Positions 1 to 7,673 of a stretch of 9,490 nt of DNA are shown piece after piece. Every line of letters begins with the position of its first letter. Positions within the stretch are counted from its first letter, which is position 1. Made by a program: the position numbers and the translations under genes. The notes under the pieces were generated by a model. That model was not told the origin of the DNA and did not search any database. It saw nothing but the letters and a program-made list of their open reading frames with translations. Source of the stretch: Alphaproteobacteria bacterium (lineage in GTDB: Bacteria > Pseudomonadota > Alphaproteobacteria > CAAGCB01 > CAG-977); assembly GCA_021639925.1 (NCBI GenBank), contig JAJXEL010000079.1, positions 1-9,490 on the forward strand, read 5' to 3'.

Positions 1-37
1 ATGTTCCTGCACAAGCAGCGAATGTAAAATTAACTAG
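1..37 (+). other. Possible 3' end of an unidentified plus-strand gene
   Basis: The first bases lie just ahead of a bidirectional terminator, so the tail of a plus-strand gene converging on nhaA is expected here. All three plus frames close soon: frame 1 at TAA 25-27, frame 2 at TAG 35-37, and frame 3 at TGA 63-65 inside the terminator stem. The few residues visible (for example a Cys/Ser-rich tail in frame 2) do not identify a family, and the frame cannot be chosen. It may also be non-coding. Confidence 0.25.
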
Positions 38-52
38 ACAAAACCAAACAAG

Positions 53-83
53 AAAAAGCCCCTGATATCAGGGGCTTTTTTTT
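53..83. terminator. Bidirectional intrinsic terminator
   Basis: A perfect palindrome occupies 58-75 (GCCCCTGAT followed by ATCAGGGGC), giving a GC-rich stem with a tight loop around GATATC. Eight Ts follow on the plus strand (76-83), and five As precede it (53-57), which read as five Us on the minus strand. It can end nhaA and the unit upstream of it on the minus strand, and it can end whatever gene enters from the left on the plus strand. The longer U tract favours the plus direction. Confidence 0.9.
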
Positions 84-94
84 CTCCGGTTTCG

Positions 95-117
95 CCGGTT
101 CTTTTACAAAAAACCGG
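95..117 (-). other. Stem-loop in the nhaA 3' untranslated region
   Basis: Between the nhaA stop codon and the terminator, CCGGTT at 95-100 pairs with AACCGG at 112-117. The stem can extend through TTTT (102-105) and AAAA (108-111), with base 101 bulged and a two-base loop. There is no U tract directly after it, so it is not a second classical terminator. It could protect the mRNA 3' end or simply be spacer. Confidence 0.4.
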
Positions 118-128
118 CATGGAAATAA

Positions 129-1400
129 TTATAAAGGAACATTTTCGCGTTTCAGAACTTTTACCATAAACCAGCTTTTCAACCGGCGGCCATAATGGAA
201 TACGACAGCCCCCCACAATGCGGAAATAACCGACCCGCAGATAACGCCCAGCCGGATTTCCTGCTGCATGGTTTCGCCGGGCAAAGCCAGTTTGCCGACA
301 AACAAAGCCATTGTAAAACCGATCCCGGCAACGACAGCGACGCCATACAGGTCCAGCATTGTCACGGCTTTCGGAAACGCGGCGATTTTTAACTTGATCA
401 AAATCCATGTCGTGGCAAAAATACCGATTTGTTTCCCCAGGAACAGACCGAAAATAATCCCTAAAGTCAGCGTATGCATAAACGTTTCCGCCGTTACGCC
501 GCCGAAATACAGCCCCGCGCTGGCAAAAGCAAACACCGGCAGAATAAAGAAATCCACCCAGGGTTTTAAAACTTTCATCAATCTGTTCAGCGGGGATTCT
601 TTTTCTCCGTCAACGCGCATCGGATAAGCCATCGCGACAACAACACCGGCGATTGTCGTATGAATGCCGCCGTTTAAAAAACAGAACCATAAAACGACGC
701 CCAGCAACAGATAGGGCAGAAAATACGTCACCTGCATTTTATTCAACAGATACAATGCAAATGTCGCGATACAGGCATACCCCAGCAAAGACAGATAAAC
801 GCCCTGATTATAAAATAACGCGATAATAATAATTGCGCCCAGGTCATCAAAAATCGCAATCGCCAGTAAAAAAATCTTCGCCGCCTGAGGAACATGTTTG
901 CCGACCAGCATCAAAACGCAGACGGCAAAAGCAATATCCGTCGCCGTCGGAATGGCCCAGCCGTGCATATATTGCGGAGAAGAATTATTAATAATCGCGT
1001 AAATAATCGCCGGGCAGCAAATCCCGCCCAAAGCGGCGATACAGGGAACAAAAACCTGGCGGATATCCGACAAAAACCCTTCTTTCATTTCGCGTTTCAA
1101 TTCTAATCCGACCTGCAAAAAGAAGAAAACCATCAAAATATCGTTAACCCACCATTCAATGGATTTCGGAAACATGCTGTCCCCGATTCCCAGCGTTATC
1201 GTTGTCTGCAAAAAATGATGCACGGGTTCGCGCGCCGCCGTATTTGCGCAGATAATCGCCACAATCATGGCGAAAATCATAACCAGCCCGCTGGTCGCTT
1301 CGTTATTCAGCAGTTTTTCGAACCATGCCTTTGAAAACAGGCGGATCCTTTTCTTTTCGACGATTTTTATTTCAGCTGTTTCTTCTATGATTTCAGTCAT
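129..1400 (-). CDS. nhaA: Na+/H+ antiporter NhaA
   Basis: Inner-membrane NhaA antiporter of 423 aa, exchanging Na+ (or Li+) for H+ to set internal pH and sodium. The family signatures are intact. IPTATD ends at Asp155 and FDD supplies Asp185/Asp186, matching Asp133, Asp163 and Asp164 of the E. coli protein. GGIHTT carries His247, in the place of the His225 pH-response residue, and GKQIG carries Lys323, near E. coli Lys300. Hydrophobic segments fill residues about 36-405, as expected for 12 helices. The protein is longer than the 388-aa E. coli protein, mainly through a charged N-terminal extension of about 20-25 residues rich in Glu and Lys. The ATG has only a weak GGGA (1414-1411) ten bases upstream. 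It lies 63 bp after TPR-methyltransferase 2 and is the last gene before the terminator, so it may be cotranscribed with the sodium-pump genes or have its own promoter in the AT-rich gap. Family call certain; operon membership inferred. Confidence 0.97.
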   Translation of the reverse strand: MTEIIEETAEIKIVEKKRIRLFSKAWFEKLLNNEATSGLVMIFAMIVAIICANTAAREPVHHFLQTTITLGIGDSMFPKSIEWWVNDILMVFFFLQVGLELKREMKEGFLSDIRQVFVPCIAALGGICCPAIIYAIINNSSPQYMHGWAIPTATDIAFAVCVLMLVGKHVPQAAKIFLLAIAIFDDLGAIIIIALFYNQGVYLSLLGYACIATFALYLLNKMQVTYFLPYLLLGVVLWFCFLNGGIHTTIAGVVVAMAYPMRVDGEKESPLNRLMKVLKPWVDFFILPVFAFASAGLYFGGVTAETFMHTLTLGIIFGLFLGKQIGIFATTWILIKLKIAAFPKAVTMLDLYGVAVVAGIGFTMALFVGKLALPGETMQQEIRLGVICGSVISALWGAVVFHYGRRLKSWFMVKVLKRENVPL

Positions 1401-1463
1401 CAGTTTTTATTCCCATCAAAGTCAGACTATTAAATTACTTTTAGCAAGAATAATAAAAGAAGA
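1401..1463 (-). other. AT-rich gap upstream of nhaA
   Basis: This 63-bp spacer between the stop of TPR-methyltransferase 2 and nhaA is AT-rich and shows no hairpin terminator. The minus strand has weak promoter-like pieces: a TTGATC beginning just inside the preceding stop codon and A/T-rich hexamers downstream. None pairs well enough to call. It therefore permits readthrough from the oad unit, and a weak private nhaA promoter cannot be excluded. Confidence 0.35.
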
Positions 1464-2867
1464 TCAAGCTTTTATTCCTATAACCAATAAACCATAAACC
1501 GGTTTTCCTAGCTCCTGACGCAATTCGACGCCGGAAATATCCGCGACGGCCAGACCGCTGTTTTGCAATTCCCGCAGGATATAGTCCCGGCCATGAACAA
1601 AACGGCCGGACGGTTCCAAAGCATAACCGCCGGCGTCGGCCATATTTTCGCTGACGGTAAAAATAACCCGTCCGCCCGGTTTCAGCGCCGCGGCCATTTC
1701 CATAAACAATTCCGACAGATCGCCCAAATATGTAAAAACGTCAGCTGAAATGATCAGGTCAAATTGTTCTGCGGCCGACGGCAGAAAAGACAAAATATCG
1801 CTTTGCTCCAGCTTTGTATAAATTCCCCTTTGATTCGCTTTTTCCAGCATTGCCGCGGAAAGATCCACGCCGGTCAAAGAACGAAACGCCGCCCGTTCTT
1901 TTTGCAAAGCCACGCCGCACAACCCCGTACCGCAGCCCAGGTCAAGAATTGCGGGTGGCGTTAAAAACGACTGTTTTTTTACGGCTGCGGCAACCAAAGC
2001 CGGCGCCTGATAAGCCAAACCGGCCAAAACGGAATCAAAAGAATCGGCAAAAGCATCAAACAACTCCCGGACATATTCTGCCGACGCCCTTGTTACTTCC
2101 CGCGAATTTTTCAGCGTTTCCAGCGTATGCAGCGCCACCGGATTACCCGGAAACATTGTCAGCCACGCGTCTGTCAACCGCCATACGGCGTCTGTTTTAT
2201 CCAGCAGCAGCAAATTATACAGGCACCCGCCGAGCGTAATGTGAGTCGTCGGCGTTTCTTCGATTTTTAGCAGTTTCAGATATATTTCCGCCGCCGTTTC
2301 GAAATCTTCCGTTTTTTCCAGAAAAGACGCGTAAGCAAACAAATATTCGGGATCGTCCGGCGTCAAAGTCAAAAGCTGCCGGTAAATGCCGGCCGCCTTG
2401 TCATATTGTCCGGTCATGACCAAAGCGTACGCCAGATTAAATAAAACCAGCGGATCTTCGGGCGCGGTTTCCAATGCTGTCGAATAGGCCGCGGCAGCTT
2501 CGTCATATCTGTCGAGCGACGAAAGCATATTTCCGCGGTGGATATGCGCGTTTAAATAATCCGGCCGACGCTGCAAAGCCTGATCGCAAACCGCCAAACC
2601 ATCGGTAAAACGACCGGTTTCAAAATAAACGCCCGCCAGATTTGACAAAGCAATAACGTCCTGGGGGCAAAGGTCCGCCGCTTTTAAATAAGCCCGTTGA
2701 GCCGATTCAAATTGTTTCAGGCCATAGTACGCATTGCCCGCCGCAATCCAAAGGGCGTAATCGTTTTCGCTGTCTTTCAGCGCCGGCAAAGCCATATCCA
2801 GCGCAGCCTGATAAGCCGCCCGTTCGTTTGCCCGGTTAATTTCGGAAATTAAATCATCGGCAGACAT
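1464..2867 (-). CDS. TPR-repeat class I SAM-dependent methyltransferase (second of a tandem pair)
   Basis: A 467-aa predicted soluble protein. Residues about 1-250 form tetratricopeptide helical repeats, clearest at 36-68, 70-102, 104-136 and 138-170 (pattern G-A-Y/F-A-P). A class I methyltransferase domain follows. SAM motif I is ILDLGCGTGL (307-316), the acidic residue binding the SAM ribose is Asp335 in GVDLS, and LKPGG (395-399) precedes a late strand. The linker YVRELFDAF (265-273) and the C-terminal GRFVHG (421-426) resemble the family described as predicted methyltransferases with TPR repeats (COG4976). The chosen ATG at 2867 shares one base with the TAA of the preceding gene (TAATG) and has no strong Shine-Dalgarno sequence, so translation is probably coupled. 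A start 11 codons upstream (2900) would lie inside the preceding gene. The substrate is unknown; TPRs usually bind proteins, so a protein substrate or partner is an inference. Confidence 0.88.
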   Translation of the reverse strand: MSADDLISEINRANERAAYQAALDMALPALKDSENDYALWIAAGNAYYGLKQFESAQRAYLKAADLCPQDVIALSNLAGVYFETGRFTDGLAVCDQALQRRPDYLNAHIHRGNMLSSLDRYDEAAAAYSTALETAPEDPLVLFNLAYALVMTGQYDKAAGIYRQLLTLTPDDPEYLFAYASFLEKTEDFETAAEIYLKLLKIEETPTTHITLGGCLYNLLLLDKTDAVWRLTDAWLTMFPGNPVALHTLETLKNSREVTRASAEYVRELFDAFADSFDSVLAGLAYQAPALVAAAVKKQSFLTPPAILDLGCGTGLCGVALQKERAAFRSLTGVDLSAAMLEKANQRGIYTKLEQSDILSFLPSAAEQFDLIISADVFTYLGDLSELFMEMAAALKPGGRVIFTVSENMADAGGYALEPSGRFVHGRDYILRELQNSGLAVADISGVELRQELGKPVYGLLVIGIKA

Positions 2868-4507
2868 TACGCTTTTTTCTGCACGGCAAAAACATGACAA
2901 TAGATTTCTTCCGTTTCCGTTTTTTTATACAACAGTTCTTCCGCCTGATATTTTTCATCAAGCCCGGCGGCCGTTATACATTCGGAAACGAACCGGGATC
3001 CCTGTTTAAAACGGCCGTAAATATCCAGATCAAAATCCCGGCCGTTTTCTGCCGCCCGAACCGTAAAGACAAAAAAACCGCCGGGTTTCAAAGCTGTTTT
3101 GACAGCCGTTAAAACAGAAGTTAAGTCATTGAAATAAAATAAAGAATCCAATCCGACGATTAAATCGTATTTTTCAGATCCGGCTGAACAAAAAGAAACC
3201 AGATCCGTTTCTTCCAATTCATCGTATACTTGTTTATCGGCCGCGAAATCCAACATGACTTCAGAAATATCCACCCCCGTCAGCGTTCCCGCGGGACGGC
3301 TGAAATCGCTCAGGACTGCCGCCGACGCGCCGGACCCGCAGCCGATGTCCAATACGTCCATTGAACGGCCGATCGGCAGTTTAAGCGTCTGAACAACCCG
3401 GTCCAAAATGTCCGGGCCAAAATATTTTTTCCGATCCTCGGCCAGCTCGGCCTGTTCGACGGCATATACTTCATTAACCAGTTTGACAAAAGACAACGGC
3501 GCCGGTTTGTCTGTTCTTTCCCCCAGAAAAGCCGCGCATAAATAATTGACGTCCGGATTTTCAGCGCGCATGGAACGCCAAAAAGCAGCTTTTTCCCGCG
3601 CTTCGTTTATCCGCCCGGCCCGCTGCATTTCAAACAGCACGTCACGCATTAATAAAAATAAAGTATCGGAAAAATCTGAAATCTGATTTAACAAATCAAA
3701 AGCCTGTTCAAATTTCTTTCCTTCAATCAGAACATTCGCCCAGTTTAATTTGATGTCGTCAGATATTTCCGTTAACCGGGACAACGTTTCATATGCTTCG
3801 CCGGCCGCTTCATTCTGTCCCAAAACGGCATACGCATTTCCCAATGCCAGCCAAACCGCAGGATTGTTATCTCTGTCGTCCAGAGCCTGCGCCCCGAAAG
3901 AAATAATTTTTTCTTCCTGATTTTTCGCCGCCAGACTGATATAAAAGAAATTGTTCTGCAAAACAGAATGTCTGTTTATCTTTAATGCTTTTTTCAAAAA
4001 ATAATCGGCCTGTTCCATATTCCAGAACAATGCCGCATAAAACGCCGTAAAACATAAAACCCGTTCATCGCGTTTCAAACGGGGATAAAACGAACAAATA
4101 AATTGATACAACTCGTCTGCCCGGTTCGAAATATCCAGCAGACGCGCTTTCAGCAGGCAAGCGTCAATATTATCAGGATCCAATTCCAGCGCTTTATTAA
4201 TAAAAACCAACGATTCCTGATACCGTTCCAGATTATATAAAACATCTGCCAGACATAAATATCCCTGCGCCGGCAAATGACTGACCCGCTGCAGCATATC
4301 ATCAAAAAATGCGGCATCAGGTTCAGAATACTGCAAAACACAAATTATTTTATTGACCCAGAAAACAATATTATCGGGATCCTGCCGCAGCAAAGCGTCG
4401 TAAACCGCGGCCGCTTCGTCATAACGTTTTAACAAAAACAGGCCGACGGCGCGGGATTGCCCCGCCCCGCCGGCATTGTTGTTGTTTAAAACGTTTTCTT
4501 CCGTCAT
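2867..4507 (-). CDS. TPR-repeat class I SAM-dependent methyltransferase (first of a tandem pair)
   Basis: A 546-aa protein built like its downstream neighbour but diverged and about 80 residues longer. TPR-like helical pairs cover about 18-330, clearest at 18-46, 82-114 and 217-245, with more irregular helices between. The C-terminal domain has SAM motif I VLDIGCGSGA (385-394), acidic Asp413 in GVDIS, and LKPGGFFVFTV (473-483). GRFKQG (498-503) parallels GRFVHG in the neighbour, supporting common ancestry. The ATG at 4507 overlaps the oadB TGA by one base (TGATG). A GTG three codons upstream (4516) is possible but would overlap oadB by 10 bp. No strong Shine-Dalgarno sequence is seen, so translation probably depends on ribosomes finishing oadB. 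The target is unknown. The coupling to oadB suggests work on or beside the decarboxylase complex or its membrane context, which is inference only. Confidence 0.85.
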   Translation of the reverse strand: MTEENVLNNNNAGGAGQSRAVGLFLLKRYDEAAAVYDALLRQDPDNIVFWVNKIICVLQYSEPDAAFFDDMLQRVSHLPAQGYLCLADVLYNLERYQESLVFINKALELDPDNIDACLLKARLLDISNRADELYQFICSFYPRLKRDERVLCFTAFYAALFWNMEQADYFLKKALKINRHSVLQNNFFYISLAAKNQEEKIISFGAQALDDRDNNPAVWLALGNAYAVLGQNEAAGEAYETLSRLTEISDDIKLNWANVLIEGKKFEQAFDLLNQISDFSDTLFLLMRDVLFEMQRAGRINEAREKAAFWRSMRAENPDVNYLCAAFLGERTDKPAPLSFVKLVNEVYAVEQAELAEDRKKYFGPDILDRVVQTLKLPIGRSMDVLDIGCGSGASAAVLSDFSRPAGTLTGVDISEVMLDFAADKQVYDELEETDLVSFCSAGSEKYDLIVGLDSLFYFNDLTSVLTAVKTALKPGGFFVFTVRAAENGRDFDLDIYGRFKQGSRFVSECITAAGLDEKYQAEELLYKKTETEEIYCHVFAVQKKA

Positions 4508-5865
4508 CAGCTGCACATTACCAGTAAAATACCGGCCGCGACAGCCGATCCGATCACGCCGGAAACGTTCGGCCCCATGGCGTGCATCAAAATAAAGTTC
4601 GTCGGATCGGCCTCTTTGGCGACTCTGTCAGCGACGCGCGCCGCCATCGGAACGGCGGAAACACCGGCCGCGCCGATCAGCGGATTCAGTTTTTCCTTGC
4701 TGAAAACATTCATCAGTTTGGCCATTAAAACGCCCGCGGCCGTCGCGATTGAAAAAGCAATCAGCCCCAAAATCAAAATCCCCAGCGTTTCTTTGGCCAG
4801 AAATTTGTCGGCAGACAACTTTGACCCGACCGTCAGGCCGATAAAAATCGTTACGATATTGCACAGGTCGTTCGCCGCCGTTTTAGCCAGCCGGTCAACG
4901 ACTTTGCTTTCCTTCAGCAAATTGCCGAACATCAGCATGCCCATTAAAGGAGCTGCGGACGGAACAAACACAATACAAAGCAAAACAACCAAAAAGACAA
5001 AGATAATCTTTTCTTTGCGCGACACTTCACGCAGCTGCTTCATTTTGATTTTGCGTTCTTCCACCGTCGTCAGCGCGCGCATGATCGGCGGCTGAATAAT
5101 CGGCACCAGCGCCATATACGAATAGGCCGCGACCACAATCGCCCCCATCAGTTCCGGCGCCAGACGGCCGGTTAAAAAGATCGCCGTCGGACCGTCGGCC
5201 CCGCCGATAATACCGATGGACGCCGCCTGTTTCAGCGTAAAGTCCACCAATCCCATATCGGTCAGCGCCAAAGCGCCCAGCACCGTCGCGAAAATACCGA
5301 ACTGCGCCGCGCCGCCCAAAAGAGCAACCTTCGGATTGGCAATCATCGGGCCGAAATCCGTCATCGCGCCGACGCCCATAAAGATAATCAGCGGGAAAAT
5401 ACTGGGCGGAGCAATGCCTATATCATAGATATACAGCAAAAATCCCGTCACGCCGTCCAAGACTTCGGCCACGCCGGCCCCCGGCGCGTTCGACAGCAGC
5501 CCGCCGAAACCGATCGGAATCAGCAAAAGCGGTTCGAATCCTTTGGCGATCGCCAGATAAATCAGAACAATGCTGATGCCGATCATAATCAGCTGGCCCA
5601 GCCCCATGGAAACCAGCATTTCTTTGCCTGTTGCGGAAACCGTCGTGCCCGTATCGGCAAAAAAGCCGTACAGCCCGGTTGATTTAACCAACAGCGCGAA
5701 AGATTCATGGTTGTCCATATATTCGGCAAAAGCCTGGCCGATCCGGCCGCCGGACGCCGCCGCCAAAATATTGATCAGAGAAAACAAAGCGCACAATGCG
5801 ACCACGGTCCACATAATGAATTTATGGCGTCTTTGCGCTTTAAAAATCTGCATATCGGAATCCAT
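4507..5865 (-). CDS. oadB: Sodium-pumping oxaloacetate decarboxylase, beta subunit
   Basis: Integral membrane subunit (452 aa) that decarboxylates carboxybiotin delivered by OadA and couples this to Na+ export and uptake of a periplasmic proton. Family signatures are clear: EPLLLIPIGFGGLLSN (111-126), GAMTDFGPMIANP (166-178), GGADGPTAIF (221-230) with Asp224 in the position of the essential membrane aspartate of the family (Asp203 in Klebsiella), AAYSYMALVPIIQPP (246-260) and NFILMHAMGPNVSG (423-436). It is longer at the N-terminus than classical OadB: an extra hydrophobic segment (about 17-37) and a polar stretch (about 40-80) precede the usual first membrane helix. A run of six Gs (5875-5870) forms a strong Shine-Dalgarno sequence in the 11-bp gap after oadA and fixes the ATG. 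The stop overlaps the start of the next gene. Confidence 0.95.
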   Translation of the reverse strand: MDSDMQIFKAQRRHKFIMWTVVALCALFSLINILAAASGGRIGQAFAEYMDNHESFALLVKSTGLYGFFADTGTTVSATGKEMLVSMGLGQLIMIGISIVLIYLAIAKGFEPLLLIPIGFGGLLSNAPGAGVAEVLDGVTGFLLYIYDIGIAPPSIFPLIIFMGVGAMTDFGPMIANPKVALLGGAAQFGIFATVLGALALTDMGLVDFTLKQAASIGIIGGADGPTAIFLTGRLAPELMGAIVVAAYSYMALVPIIQPPIMRALTTVEERKIKMKQLREVSRKEKIIFVFLVVLLCIVFVPSAAPLMGMLMFGNLLKESKVVDRLAKTAANDLCNIVTIFIGLTVGSKLSADKFLAKETLGILILGLIAFSIATAAGVLMAKLMNVFSKEKLNPLIGAAGVSAVPMAARVADRVAKEADPTNFILMHAMGPNVSGVIGSAVAAGILLVMCS

Positions 5866-5876
5866 CTGGCCCCCCT

Positions 5877-7655
5877 TTATTTCAGCGTCATCAAAAGCTG
5901 GCCGGTAACGACCTGGTCGCCCTGACGCACCGCGATTTTTCCGACGACACCGTCAGCCGGAGAAGGCACGGGGTTTTCCATTTTCATGACTTCCAGAATA
6001 GCGATCGGCTGGGCCTTTGCGACATGATCGCCTTCATTGACCAGCAGTTTGATTACCGTCCCCGGAACGGGCGAAGTGATTTCCGTTTCCGCTCCGCCGG
6101 CAGCGGCGGCAACCGGCTTCGCCGCCGTTTGTCCCGCGGCGCCGACAGTAATATTGAACGCTTTGCCGTTCACAACAACCGTATCGCCGTTTAAAGAAGC
6201 CTTGTAATTTTTGCCGTCAACCGTCACGTCAAAATCACCGGACGTCGCGCGGGGTTTTTCTTTGTAACGAACGCCGATTTTGCCTTCGCCTTTCAGGAAA
6301 GCGATTCCTTTATCCCCGCAGGCCGCGGCAATAAAGATATTTTCATCGGTTTCGGGCAGATTGTTTTCCTTTAACATATCGCGGAAATAAGCAATCTGTT
6401 TTTTCGGGTTGCGGTCATTGATGGCCAAAGGCGATTCTTTTGTCGGTTCCAGCCCCAGCTGTTCGGAAGCGATTTTAACGACTTCGGGATCGGGTTCATG
6501 CGGTGTGCGGCCGAAATACCCCAAAACCATTTTGCCGTATCCTTCGGCGATTTTTTTCCACGGTCCCTGCATAACGTTATTGAACGCCTGCTGGAAATAA
6601 AACTGGGACACAGGCGTTACCGACGTTCCGTAGCCGCCTTTGCGCACGACTTCTTCCATCGCTTTGACGATTTCGGGGAACTTGTCCATAATGCCGTTGT
6701 CGCGCAGCATCTGCGTATTTGCGGTCAAAGCGCCGCCGGGCAGAGGCGACCACGGAACGCGCGGTTCCACTTTCATCGCTTCGGGCGGCAACAGATAATC
6801 GCTCAGAGCGTTTTTCAAAAATTCTTCGGTTTCCAAAATTTTTTGCGGATCAACGTCCAAAACGTAATCCGTTCCGCGCAGAGCATGCCACATCGTCAAC
6901 ACATCGGGCGAACAGGTGCCGCCGGAAACGGGCGCCAAAGACAAATCAACCGTATCCGCGCCGGCTTCGATCGCCGACATGCAGCACAAAACCGACGTGC
7001 CCGCCGTTTCATGCGTATGGAAAGAAATCGGTTTGTCCGTTAATTTGCGCATACGTTTGATCGTTTCATGCACGATCGCCGGCGTACAGGTTCCCGAAGC
7101 GTCCTTTAAGCACAAAGAATCAAACGGAACGCCCGCATCCAAAACCGCGCGCAGGCGCTGTTCATAAAAATCAGGGTCATGGGCGCCTTCGCAGCCGGGC
7201 GGCAAAGACATAATCGTAATCGTCATCTGATGCTGCAATCCGGCGTCCTTAATCGCCTGTCCGGAAACGATCAGATTATTCGGATCGTTCAGCGCGTCAA
7301 AGTTGCGAATCGTCGTCATACCGTGTTTTTTAAACAATTTGGCGTGCAGTTTGATCAAATCCGTAGACATGGAATCCAAACCGACCACGTTAATACCGCG
7401 GGCCAGCGTCTGCAGATTGGCGTCCGGTCCGGCGACTTCGCGGAATTTATCCATAACGTCAAAAGCATTTTCATTACAGTAAAAGAAGGCCGACTGAAAC
7501 GCCGCGCCGCCGCCGGCTTCAAAATACCGGATACCGGCGTCGCGCGCCATTTCGATTGCCGGAAAATAATCTTTGGGAAGAACGCGCATTCCGAAAACGG
7601 ATTGAAATCCGTCGCGAAAAGCCGTGCACATAAAATTTACAACTTTTTTAGCCAT
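5877..7655 (-). CDS. oadA: Sodium-pumping oxaloacetate decarboxylase, alpha subunit (biotin-carrying carboxyltransferase)
   Basis: Cytoplasmic subunit that moves CO2 from oxaloacetate to its own biotin. In order it has an HMGL-like TIM-barrel carboxyltransferase domain (about 3-280), a conserved PYC/OadA domain (about 295-475), an Ala/Pro-rich linker (about 505-525) and a biotinyl domain (about 527-592). Counting from the chosen start, the metal and catalytic residues are Asp15 in FRDGFQS, Lys184 in LKDASG and His213/His215 in FHTHET. The biotin-accepting lysine is Lys558 in EVMKMEN. Two in-frame ATGs lie at 7661 and 7655. AAGGTG in the oadG-oadA gap ends one base before the first but seven before the second, so the second is preferred (592 aa). 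FRDGFQS in place of the usual RDAHQS marks a divergent branch. Pyruvate carboxylase subunit B is the alternative for the protein alone, but adjacent oadB and oadG favour the decarboxylase. Confidence 0.95.
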   Translation of the reverse strand: MAKKVVNFMCTAFRDGFQSVFGMRVLPKDYFPAIEMARDAGIRYFEAGGGAAFQSAFFYCNENAFDVMDKFREVAGPDANLQTLARGINVVGLDSMSTDLIKLHAKLFKKHGMTTIRNFDALNDPNNLIVSGQAIKDAGLQHQMTITIMSLPPGCEGAHDPDFYEQRLRAVLDAGVPFDSLCLKDASGTCTPAIVHETIKRMRKLTDKPISFHTHETAGTSVLCCMSAIEAGADTVDLSLAPVSGGTCSPDVLTMWHALRGTDYVLDVDPQKILETEEFLKNALSDYLLPPEAMKVEPRVPWSPLPGGALTANTQMLRDNGIMDKFPEIVKAMEEVVRKGGYGTSVTPVSQFYFQQAFNNVMQGPWKKIAEGYGKMVLGYFGRTPHEPDPEVVKIASEQLGLEPTKESPLAINDRNPKKQIAYFRDMLKENNLPETDENIFIAAACGDKGIAFLKGEGKIGVRYKEKPRATSGDFDVTVDGKNYKASLNGDTVVVNGKAFNITVGAAGQTAAKPVAAAAGGAETEITSPVPGTVIKLLVNEGDHVAKAQPIAILEVMKMENPVPSPADGVVGKIAVRQGDQVVTGQLLMTLK

Positions 7656-7673
7656 TTCCATTCACCTTACTGT
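7656..7673 (-). promoter_or_regulatory. Shine-Dalgarno deciding the oadA start
   Basis: The 18-bp gap between oadG and oadA contains AAGGTG on the minus strand, ending one base before the ATG at 7661 and seven bases before the ATG at 7655. Only the second spacing is normal, which argues for initiation at 7655. The protein would then begin Met-Ala-Lys-Lys. Confidence 0.7.

Noticed and set aside
268..627. Open frames on the plus strand opposite nhaA (also 195-392 and 894-1106), and 34-408 on the minus strand in another frame
   Set aside because: They lie opposite or out of frame with a clearly recognised NhaA, lack family features, and the minus one runs through the terminator palindrome.
1393..1416. 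Seven-codon leader frame (MGIKTDD) overlapping the nhaA start on the minus strand
   Set aside because: No ribosome-binding site of its own and no attenuator structure; probably chance.
1814..2239. 141-codon open frame opposite the second TPR-methyltransferase
   Set aside because: Low-complexity Pro/Arg-rich translation typical of antisense frames; the opposite strand has conserved SAM motifs.
1464..4507. The two TPR-methyltransferases as a frameshifted single gene or recent duplication
   Set aside because: Each has a full TPR region and a full SAM-binding domain, and the two sequences differ strongly, so they are separate intact genes and not fragments or a recent copy.
4577..5095. 172-codon open frame opposite oadB
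   Set aside because: Antisense shadow of conserved membrane-protein sequence, with no independent motif.
6498..7043. Long antisense frames opposite oadA (also 6719-7060 and 7179-7796)
   Set aside because: Arg/His-rich shadow translations; OadA motifs on the minus strand explain the region fully.
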